Assembly: GCA_963681505.1 (NCBI GenBank)
Contig: OY811971.1
Coordinates: 16,461,734 to 16,525,733, forward strand
Length of the DNA: 64,000 nucleotides
Reading direction: 5' to 3'
From: Eunapius fragilis
Taxonomy: Eukaryota > Porifera > Demospongiae > Spongillida > Spongillidae
A model generated the notes under the pieces. It was not told the DNA's origin and did not search any database. It saw only the letters and a list, made by a program, of their open reading frames with translations. Numbering within the stretch: position 1 is the first letter of the stretch; the number at the start of each line of letters is the position of its first letter. This document shows positions 22,354-31,951 of the stretch, piece by piece. The position numbers were made by a program, and so were the translations under genes.

Positions 22354-23269
22354 TCAGTAAAAAGGTTGATGGAGTGCTTGATTCCTTGGCAGAGTGGTCA
22401 GGTTAAATTTGTGACAGAAGGCGTAACAGAAGGCGTAGTACTTCCTGATCCCTGCCCTGTTGGTGGCACTGGACGTTGAAGGGGCCACAGCTCTGTGGAG
22501 GAGGTGTCTCAGGCGACCTTCTAGAGCTCTGCCAGCTCTTGAGGCACTGGTGTGGGCAGTTGCCTCCAAACAAGGCCCCATCCAAGTAAGCCCCATAACC
22601 ACAGGTGCCAGAGGCATCCGTGTACAACTGGATTGGACTCTGCATAGTTCCAATCTGGGGAGATGAATATAGAAATGCCATTCCAAGATGGTAGGAAGCT
22701 GTTCCACCATCGTATGTCAGCTCTGGTTTCAGAATTAAGATGGATATGGTGGTGGAGCCTCCTCAAAATCAGCATTCAGTATGGTTCCGATCCAGGCCTC
22801 TGAATGGGAACTCCATTCAGAGGCCTGGATTGGAACCATTCTGAACTCCATTCAGAGGCCTGCATTGGAACCATTCTGAATGCAGATTTTAGGTCTACCT
22901 TGGCCATCATGGCTCCTTTTTCAAATCTGCTAAGGAGCCCCACCACATTGTCAATTGTGGAGTAATGGACAGTGAAATTAGGTTGCGTGCAGTGAAAGGA
23001 AAGTGAGGTCCGTTGTAGGGTGTGTGCTGTGAAAGGAAAGAAAGGTCCATGGACACACCACCAGGAGACGCAGGATGATCTTTCAGTTGCTGGAGCTCAC
23101 ATAGTCCCAGGCAAGGGGGCAGGCCTTGGCGGGGTGCTCCCCACCGCAGCCTGTGACCCAGCACTTGTGATGCAGCATAGCTTACATTTACCTTGACCGC
23201 GCTTATGAGAGATAATTCAAAAAGCTGGCGTTTAGGATTGGGTGATACCAATGCTAAGTGCACTGACAA
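22354..23269 (-). pseudogene. DIRS-like retrotransposon fragment (RT start, RNase H, YR start)
   Basis: The minus strand shows an RT-type block MMAKVDLKSAFRMVPM near 22910-22860. After a deletion it resumes with RNase-H-like IQLYTDASGTCGYGAYLDGA near 22640. The start of a tyrosine-recombinase domain follows (LHRAVAPSTSSATNRAGIRKYYAFC, read in part). RNase H followed by a tyrosine recombinase is the DIRS order. Frames change and large parts are missing, so it is non-functional. Confidence 0.7.
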
Positions 23270-23832
23270 TCGCTTCCTTAATAGGGGAAGATATTGTACG
23301 AAGAAGGGAGAGATCCAGAAATGTAGTTGCTGGCTATTTAAAGCATTAACACACTAATTGCATTCTTGCGGAAGATAATATTTTCATACATGACGTTGAA
23401 TGTAAGTATTATGTAATCGCTGGACAAAAATTTGTACAGGAGGACACCAGACCCACTACTTGCGTAGGCGGTGATGTATTCCATCCGCAGCTGTGATGTG
23501 GGTCTGGGTACGAGACTGTCTGCACACGCAGCTAGTAACTGTGCTATATATAATTTTCTACTAGTTGGGGTTTCGATCCAAATATTCTACTGTAGAATTC
23601 TAGCCTGTATTTAAAAGTTAATCAGCCAGTGCAATGGGAGGAAAATGTTATGCACTGTAGCTGAAGGTATCTGTGAAACATTAGATGATGCCCAAAACGA
23701 TTGAAAGGAAGACTTATAATTTCAGTTAAATGTGTTCATGCAGTGGTAAAGTTTGCATGCTATACTCCGAGTCTTTGGTACTAAACTATGCGCGATAGCC
23801 CATAGACGCCATGTCGAGAGTTACTAACTCTC

Positions 23833-24098
23833 ACAAGTAAATAAAAAAATTCTCTACGAGAAAGTTGGTGGGATATAGGATTTGATTATGACATTGGTGG
23901 TGTAAAAAGCAAGGAAACAAGGTCTTATCAGAAGGGAAAATGTCATAGTCCTATATTTAGCACATTTCTAGGGCATGTGTTGTTTGTGTGCTAAATATAG
24001 GACTATGACATTTTCCCTTCTGATAAGACCTTGTTTCCTTGCTTTTTACATCCTATATCCCACCAACTTTCTCGTAGAGAATGTTTTTATTTACTTGT
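23833..24098. repeat. P1 foldback MITE, copy 2
   Basis: As the copy at 382-667 but 266 bp, because about 20 bp (CACCAATGTCATAATCAAA region) is missing from the right arm. Confidence 0.85.
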
Positions 24099-24261
24099 TT
24101 TCTTAATTTTTTTTCATACCCAAGTAACCCAATGACTGTTGTATGGCTGCTTCTCCCTTTTCATTTCTTTCAATCCAGATATACTTTTATCTTTAGATAC
24201 CGTAATTAAATTATACAAGACATAGGAGGCTGATAGTCGATTGTTTATCAAAGTATTATAT

Positions 24262-24906
24262 TATATAAAAGCGAGTCCTCCAGCCGATTCTGAAGCTATT
24301 GGTGAAATTTTCATCGCTTAGAAATGTTCCTGTCCTGAGTTATGCGTTGCCAAGAAGGAGGAGGAGAAGAAGAAGACGACCCGCCCCTTGTTCCGAGACT
24401 GGGTACGATGACGGGCAGTACACTCTTGTTCTCAACAACCACGTGGTTCAGCGACATGAAACAAAAACGAAACTACTCATTTTTGACTTCTAGATCGATT
24501 GCTCAAACAAGCTACACGATCCGATCGTCGGGAGTGTTGTTACAGACGGGTCGCGTTTTTTTAATGACATTCATAGTCGGGGTCAAATCCTATATGGAAG
24601 TTTCTAACGAAACTTCCGATATAGGATTTGACCCCGATTATGAATGTCATTAAAAACGCGACCCGCTTCTAACAAGACTCCTGACGAGCGGATGGCTTAC
24701 CTTGTTGTCGTCATCGTACAAGAAGGCAACAAAAAGCAGTTTTGTGTTTGTTTGATGTCACAAAACCGCATGGTTGTAGAGAGCAAATCTTTTTTCCTAA
24801 CTCGTACCCAGTCCCACGTTCTTCTTCGTTGACCACGCATAACTCGGGATAGGAACACTTTTAAGAGATTAAAATCACACCAATGGCTTCAGAATTCGTT
24901 TGCACT
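24262..24906. repeat. E2 foldback, full length (~645 bp)
   Basis: Left arm (from GAGTCCTCCAGCCGATTCTG) and right arm (to CAGAATTCGTTTGCACTCTC) are diverged reverse complements meeting at a hairpin centre near 24605-24615 (GGAAGTTTC...GAAACTTCC). Only left arms are found at 688-1070 and 25826-26215, and only a right arm at 18868-19015. Open frames on it are not genes. Confidence 0.8.
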
Positions 24907-25281
24907 CTCGCTTCTGTGGTAAAAACGTCTCGAGGCTACATGACATATATCGGTGGTTGTGTTAGCAAATCATGTATAGTTAAGCTTACTGCACAGACAC
25001 GACTCGGATAGGTCATACTTCGCTCTTTATACGGTAGTATACATGATGTAATCAAATGTGTACGGTCTGGGCAATTCACGTAGTGGTAATTAACTGTGGC
25101 ATTATCCGGTTTTGCGCTACATGTATTAATAACACTTCTCAGTGATGGAAGAACTCTCACAGGGGGCAGCCGTCACGAGATTTGGAGACACGGATTCAGG
25201 AATCAAAATAGCCAATGGTATGGAATAGAGGTTGGAGATTTTACTTGTCTTATGTAATAATCTGCAACATTTCACAACACT

Positions 25282-25298
25282 CCCCCCCCCCCCCCCCC
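25282..25298 (+). repeat. Poly-C tract
   Basis: Run of 17 C in otherwise featureless sequence (24907-25690, where no gene was seen). Confidence 0.9.
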
Positions 25299-25695
25299 AT
25301 CATGCCGGCTTCATTTGCAAATGCAAATCAGTAGTACACACAGATTTGCACTATCACATGCACATTCTTTGAAGCCATCAGTGTGTGCCTTCACCCTACA
25401 AAAGCTGCTGCCATTGATCATGATCAAATAGCAACGCTTTGGCCTTGTAACCACCTCGTTAAAACCGGCATGCATACCGTACGTGTATATGCTTCTGACA
25501 TGTCAACTTCATCTATATCAGAATAGAAAAGTGATATGAATGATCTTTCGAATCATTTAGAAATCATTTAGAAATCTTTGCATGTGTGATTGAACCGCAG
25601 AGAATCACACAGCTAGGCAATTGGTCAATAAATTTGGTACTTTTCAACCCGCTAGGGGACACGACGATACAAAGTCACGACTTTCGCACATACAG

Positions 25696-25703
25696 TACAC
25701 ACA

Positions 25704-25751
<48 letters not shown>
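25696..25751 (+). repeat. (CA)n microsatellite
   Basis: About 25 CA units with one interruption. The frames reading through it are artefacts. Confidence 0.95.
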
Positions 25752-25755
<4 letters not shown>

Positions 25756-25773
25756 CTCACAAACATTTTCTTC

Positions 25774-25805
25774 GGGGGGGGGGGGGGGGGGTGGGGGGGG
25801 GGGGG
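25774..25805 (+). repeat. Poly-G tract with one T
   Basis: 18 G, T, 13 G; directly before the E2 left-arm copy 25826-26215. Confidence 0.95.
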
Positions 25806-25825
25806 AGGCGGGATAAATTTTTCCG

Positions 25826-26215
25826 ATCGAGGGAGGATATCGGAAGTTTCGATAGAAACTTCCATATAGGATTTGACTCCGACTATGAATGTCATTAAAA
25901 AAACGCGACCCGTCTGTAACAACACTCCCGACGATCGGATCGTGTAGCTTGTTTTAGCAATCGATCTAGAAGTCAAAAATGAGTAGTTTCGTTTTTGTTT
26001 CATGTCGCTGAACCGCGTGGTTGTTGAGAACAAGAGTGTACTGCCCGTCCTCGTACCCAGTCTCGGAACAAGGGGCGGGTCGTCTTCTTATTCTCCTTCT
26101 TCTCCTTCTTGCCCACGCATAACTCAGGACAGGAACATTTCTAAGCGATGAAAATTTCACCAATAGCTTCAGAATCGGCTGGAGGACTCGCTTTTATATA
26201 ATATAATACTTTGAT
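25826..26215 (-). repeat. E2 left arm, inverted copy
   Basis: Reverse complement of the left arm of E2 (24262-24620), again ending at the hairpin centre. With P1 copy 3 it forms an inverted partner of 23833-24620. Confidence 0.8.
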
Positions 26216-26247
26216 AAACAATCGACTATCAGCCTCCTATGTCTTGT

Positions 26248-26380
26248 TAGTCTCGTACCCAGACCGTCTATGACGTAAGCGATTATCGCTGTAAACACTA
26301 CGTCCATACGTATGGACGTAGTGATTATACTGTTTACAGCGATAATCGCTTACGTCATAGACGGTCTGGGTACGAGACTA
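26248..26380. mobile_element. Mutator-like foldback MITE, 133 bp
   Basis: Begins TAGTCTCGTACCCAGACC and ends in its complement, an almost complete palindrome. Flanked by a perfect 9-bp duplication ATGTCTTGT (26239-26247, 26381-26389). Same TIR as the 21532-23518 element; inserted in the E2-P1 linker. Confidence 0.92.
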
Positions 26381-26422
26381 ATGTCTTGTATAATTAAATG
26401 GGTATGAAAAAAAATAAAGAAA

Positions 26423-26708
26423 ACAAGTAAATAAAAACATTCTCTACGAGAAAGTTGGTGGGATATAGGATTTGATTATGACATTGGTGGTGTAAAAAGC
26501 AAGGAAACAAGGTCTTATCAGAAGGGAAAATGTCATAGTCCTATATTTAGCACACAAACAACACATGCCCTAGAAATGTGCTAAATATAGGACTATGACA
26601 TTTTCCCTTCTGATAAGACCTTGTTTCCTTGCTTTTTACACCACCAATGTCATAATCAAATCCTATATCCCACCAACTTTCTCGTAGAGAATGTTTTTAT
26701 TTACTTGT
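26423..26708. repeat. P1 foldback MITE, copy 3
   Basis: 286 bp, same as copy 1 but in the opposite orientation judged by the loop and the T-rich linker. Confidence 0.85.
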
Positions 26709-28062
26709 AGAATAATTTATCCGGGGGAAAAAAAATTCCGGAATACATTACCCGGAGGATCAGTTCATGTTACGGGGGATAATATACATCGTGACGCCGA
26801 CCTTAGCGTTAGGCACACTAGGCAAATGCAAAGGGCCGCCGGTCAAAGGGACCGCCAAACTGTTGCTACTTTTTAAATTCATATGCCATATTCCAGGGAT
26901 TTCATATAAAGTCACCATGAGTTATCTGTCGCTTCCGCTTATCTGCGTGAGCCAGAATCGTTCTTAATAGAGTCAGACATCAGTTATTATTTGTAGAATG
27001 CACAGATGCACGTCATGCAGGGTCAATGGGATTCAGACAATGACAAGGAATGAATCAGGACCTACGGTAGTAGGTCCTATGTAGGATTGTCCCACTCTAT
27101 TTCTCACAATTTTTATCTACTTGTCGATGATGAAGTGAGTGCATGCATGCAGCATCAACAGCATATATGCATCCTCAACATTTCAGAATACGCAGGGCAG
27201 CCAGGATGAATAATGCAGCAGATTGACAACATGGGTATTGCATGGCTGTTGGCTAGGTGACCATGAATCATTGCCGAAGACTGCCGATCGAGCGGTTGTT
27301 AGCAGTCAGTTTCTTAGCTCAAAACAATTAACCTGGCATTTCGAGGAACGTAGAAGAACAGTTGAATGATGGCGTATGTAATGATCCTAAATCTTATCAT
27401 TGCTGATCAGTCAAACGTGCTATATAGCCTTATACAGGAGCATAGCTCTTGTACACTGAACAGGGTCGAATTTCGCTACAAGTTGCCGGGACTAGGCCTA
27501 TAAAGTCTATATTATTAAGAAATGCATTTCATGTAGTATTGAGCCAAAAACTGAACTATTGCTATTAGCTGCTCGCGGGTATAGGTAAACAAATACAAAT
27601 CATGCAATTTCAGACATCCATACGCGTCTGTACATTGAAAACGCACGTAAAGTATTTGATTGTTTTCAAACTATAACGCAGTAGGATTATTTATATAAGT
27701 AATGCATTCTTTTATTTTTCGCTTTCATTTTGCGAGCAGGAGAATCAACAACAAAATCAATTACTTTTGCTATTTCGCAATAATTTTCTTTAGAGTCAAT
27801 AATGATTAATAACATCAAATGGTGGGCGCGCCCTTATAGTGCAAATTATAAATTCTGTTGCGTGGCGTTTTCTAAAAGCTCGTAATGTGCCCTTGGTTCA
27901 ATACATTTCAATATTTCTTTCATCGGCGTGAATAGACGAACGTGCGCTCGGCGTGGATGACAATCTACCTGTTTTCTACGACTGCATGCGTATCAGTTAA
28001 CGGCTGTTCCTACATCTTGATACCTCATCCCGATATGCGCAATGACACACCACGCGCGCGCG

Positions 28063-28125
<63 letters not shown>

Positions 28126-29259
28126 TCTCACATACTCCCAGCTCATTTTCCTATTAGGAAGAATCACTTTAGCTGACATACATATACTGCATGGTTCAAC
28201 CTGCGAAGTTCTTTCATTGCTTCGATCGGTTCCTGTTAGGCAACTGTTACTGTTGAGAGAATCTACGCCGTCAGTATGAAAACGTACCTGACATCTACCT
28301 AGTCTGGAGACCCGACTGATGGCTGTACTATCTATCATGCAGTCTGGTGACTTGATCGCATCCGACTAGTTGGCATCATGCATGCATGAACTTACATGAA
28401 TATAATAATGTGGATAACGGTTTTAGCATTAGTACGGCGGATAATCTTTCAATCGGATATGACCTTACCAACCTTCAACTCGAAAGGCGGCGCCTTAACG
28501 GAACATCTTCATCTAGCGTTATACGTTTATGGAGGACGTTCGCGCAAGATGAGCTGTCGCTAGGAGGTTACCCTGTCGATTTGATCCTGTTAGCTGCAAA
28601 ATGTGTCGTGCATGTTTTACAGTATGGTAAAACAAGAGGGAAAACTGAGGAGCAAAATACACACCAAAAACGTCCTGCCCAGTGGCTATAGCTAGAACTT
28701 CCAATTGAGGCTCTTTAATTTAAACCCAATTTAAGTCTTTCCACAGAGTAATGGATAGCATCAACGCACATCCGTATATCGGCCATTACAAAAACGAACT
28801 ATATTATTCATAATGTTATGGTTTATAGTTAATGACATACATGCTCGTAGGTAGGGCACAAATTAGATTCATGCTACCTGCAAGAATTCTACAGCCATCA
28901 GTCGGGTCCCCAAACTAAGATCTACCATGACGCAAGGGAGATCTACCATGACACAAGGGAAGTTAAACAGCGTTACATATAAACTTAGAAGAAATATTCA
29001 ACAACAAATAATGGACGGATTAATCACTTCGGAGCAAGCAAGTGTTAGCACCAATGAAAAATGCAACACGTGCAGGGGACATGGTTTTCAAAGAAAGGGA
29101 CTATTCAGCCCGGCCAACTCAAGCTGGACTGCAGTGGCGGACACAGGATTTTCCAAATGGGGGGTGGGAGGGGGGGGGTTAGACTCGCGAAACGAAAAGC
29201 GTGGGGAGAGGGTTGCTGTCCGCTTCAGGCACGATAAGAAAAGCGGAATGGTTATTAAA
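26709..29259. other. Intergenic, no gene recognised
   Basis: Contains a (CA)n microsatellite at 28065-28124 and a short G-rich patch near 29160. The open frames are short and show no motif; the one at 28386-28691 has no recognisable domain. Confidence 0.5.
28065..28124 (+). repeat. (CA)n microsatellite
   Basis: About 30 CA units preceded by a CG-rich CACGCGCGCG stretch. Confidence 0.95.
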
Positions 29260-29942
29260 ATTACCTATGCAGCGCCTTAATGAGAACATCACAGTTCGGC
29301 CGGTGGGTCAAGCTTGGAGTTGCCAATATTTTTCCTAACTGGAACGACCACTGAATGGTTTATGATTAAAGTCGGAGTAGGGAGCGAAACGTTTTGTAAG
29401 TGATTTCAGCGTTAGGCTCTCTCTCACAGCGAAACCGCTATCCGGAGACGGGTTGCAACGGTATACTCCGTCTCTTTCGAACATGACGGGCTTCTACGTA
29501 AATGTCACGGAAACGTTTATTGACGGTGCCCGTGTATGAGCAATGGTAATCGACGAACGCTACCGCACGGTACCGTCCACATAGTTATTGACGTCATGGT
29601 CACATGATTATTATTGTTATTATTCTGGCTGATCTAAGTGAAAATGAGCGGCAAGCGACGCTACTGTCACCACTATGGGGAATACGTGTGTAGATCTACA
29701 TGTAAATGTTCTGTCCTGAATGCAGCAGATACTGGTCTCCTGGGAGGTGTAGACCTTCACGGGCGTGGCCTCATCAGGTAAATGTGTCGTTAGGCGCCAT
29801 TTTTGTAGTGACGAACCCCCTTCTTTCAGTCTACTGGAATAGGTTGTAACGCGAAAGTACGTGCTTTTCGTTATGTAAGTTGATATCTGATACTTGTTTT
29901 TCCTCTCGCTTACCCTTTCCACGAACGTACTCTGGAGCGCCA

Positions 29943-30084
29943 TAGTCTCGTACCCAGACCGTCTATGACGTAAGCGATTATCGCTGTAAACAGTATAATC
30001 ACTACGTCTATACGTATAGACGTAGTGATTATACTGTTTACAGCGATAATCGCTTACGTCATAGACGGTCTGGGTACGAGACTA
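29943..30084. mobile_element. Mutator-like foldback MITE, 142 bp
   Basis: Same family as 26248-26380: TAGTCTCGTACCCAGACC termini and near-perfect palindrome. The 9-bp duplication has one mismatch (GGAGCGCCA left, AGAGCGCCA right). Confidence 0.9.
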
Positions 30085-30086
30085 AG

Positions 30087-30400
30087 AGCGCCATGAGGTA
30101 TGTCAATGTGTCACAAGGATCTCTTTTTTTTTTTTTGTAACAGATGAACGTTTGCTGGCAAGAGAGTTGTGCCTTTCGCATGCATTACAGTATACTCTTT
30201 CCAATCTGTAAGTTGTTGTATTTTTGTTGTTGGGCTATGATTTTTGTTTCCTCGCTTACAGTCGAAGTTACTTTGTTTGTCTTTGGAGCGCAATGAGGTA
30301 TGTGCAAAAGAATCTCTTTTTTTCACCTGCGACTTTTTGTAACAGATGAAGGTTTGATGACGAGAGAGTTGTGCGACTGTCGTACAGGTTTCACGCCCGT
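30087..30400 (+). repeat. Local direct repeat (~200-bp unit, two copies)
   Basis: GAGCGCAATGAGGTATGT...TCTTTTTTT...TTTTGTAACAGATGAA.GTTTG occurs at about 30087 and again at about 30287. The Mutator-like MITE is inserted at the start of the first unit. Confidence 0.65.
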
Positions 30401-30978
30401 GTCATCAATATCCTAACCACAATTGTGATTTTAAAAGCAAGTACTTCGTGTGGTTCTCATCTATCTTTCAACAAGGACAGAATCCTACCAGTACAGTTGT
30501 TTTGTACATCAATACGTACAGAGACCAAGCAAAATACTTGCGCGTTTCCCTTTCGTACATGCCTATGTATTTGTACAATGACTTTTTCAAAACTGCTTCA
30601 GAATCTGAGAAAGGTGCATGTGATAGTGTGGTGCTGCATGGGTAGAAGCGGCGTGGTGCCTAAAACGTACCGACGGTACGACATGGTAAAAAGCGAACCT
30701 CTTTAACCGTCGATTTACCGAAGTGACGGATTTTAACGTATAAATGACGTGACAGAGTGACGGGGAAAGAGACGTTACCGTCCACTCTCAGTCCACAGAC
30801 GGCCCGTTGAAATTGATTTCAACGGTATCCGCCTACATCAAAGAGACGGGTAAGGTCACGTGATGAGACGTTACCGTGTCCATGTAACGGTTTCGCTGTG
30901 TCTATAGTTTATTTGAGTTACAATAATTATTTAGCCAAAGAAACTGTGATGTTCTCATTAAGGCGCTGCATAGGTAAT

Positions 30979-31951
30979 TATTCATTCACTCATTCACCAA
31001 TCTTGTAGACGGTACGGCAGTGAGAAAAGAGGAGAGACGACCAGTGCAGATGACCATCTAGAACTCGAGGTCCTTCGAACCAGAACAGTTACGATATGCC
31101 AGCAGGACTGACTTGGCCCCGTTATCTAACGTTTACTGGGGCGGCTATCGCCGCTAAGCTTCTAGGAGCTTCGCTCGTTCATAGTTACTATAAACCAAAC
31201 CTGGTTAGTTGTGAATAAGCGTAATCAGCTAGCTTAAATTGTGATTTGATTATGTCGTATCAATTTCTGTATAGGACCTGAACAGACCCCTACCATTGTT
31301 TCCTCTGGGAAGTTTTCACTTAAAAGTCTAAGGATGAATTGTGACTGTTTTCTGTTTAAGTTCATTTATACATTACCAGATCACTACATTATTATTATTT
31401 TTGGCCTTAATCATTATGTGTACAAAGCAGGAAAAGTTACCTTATCCACTAAACAGGCATGGTAGAACCTTGTTATTATAGTATTTCAATATGCTGGTGT
31501 CGATTAAAATTAATATGAGGCCTTATAGACACCTATACTTTTACATTTTTGGCTTTCTCGAAGAGTATTAAGAGGTTGCTTTTTTTGCAACTGCACCTGC
31601 TGTATGTAGTCAGTTCACTTTGAAGCATTTTTTTGCAGGGGTTTTGGTTCAAAGTTGAACTGCAATTGCAAAGTCAACGTCCATTTCCTGCAGATGGACT
31701 GTGTTCGTCAAGGCTACTAGCTGGCTCAAATAAACATGGTTCATCAATGTGCATAATCAATGCATATTCCATCACAACCTAATATGTTCCTCTATGCAGA
31801 TGTGAATCATGAATATTGACTGAATGTCACAGCTCAAGATTAGAGTAGATAGAGCTTTAGATTTGAATCAACAATATGCCAGTAAGATCATGCATATCAC
31901 CAGTAATTGATTTCTTTGTTTCTCATTGAGAAAGTGTATTGTGGCTTTGGG
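30979..31951. other. Intergenic, nothing recognised
   Basis: No gene, TIR or tandem repeat identified between the TIR element and arm B'. Confidence 0.45.

Larger units (their letters stand above)
21532..23518. mobile_element. Mutator-like element (MULE), 1987 bp, non-autonomous
   Basis: TIRs of about 95 bp begin TAGTCTCGTACCCAGACC. The element is flanked by a perfect 9-bp duplication TCTGCACAC (21523-21531 and 23519-23527), as expected for Mutator-type elements. The inverted-arm copy near 32160-32180 has the uninterrupted site (GTGTGCAGATAAGC) with a single TCTGCACAC. The interior carries a smaller CACAG-ended MITE (21949-22100) and a DIRS-like retrotransposon fragment; no MULE transposase is visible. 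Confidence 0.92.
17852..23757 (+). repeat. Inverted duplication, left arm (B)
   Basis: Matches the reverse complement of 31952-36420 along its length, after removing the 1987-bp Mutator-like insert at 21532-23518. Both arms include palindromic clusters (18225-18490 against 35788-36030), the methyltransferase gene and the sequence around 21400-21530. Differences are substitutions and indels: a ~190-bp insert near 18845-19040 is left-only and ~650 bp near 34700-35350 is right-only. The arms are old enough to have diverged, which argues against a simple assembly echo. Confidence 0.88.
29260..30978. mobile_element. 1.7 kb TIR element, unclassified
   Basis: The terminal 37 bp (ATTACCTATGCAGCGCCTTA...) are inverted repeats at 29260 and 30978. 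Subterminal GAGACGG/CCGTCTC and ACGGTAACG words occur on both sides. A clear target duplication is not readable. Inside are a Mutator-like MITE (29943-30084) and a local direct repeat (30087-30400). No transposase motif was seen; the minus-strand frame at 29620-29943 is unassigned. Confidence 0.7.
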
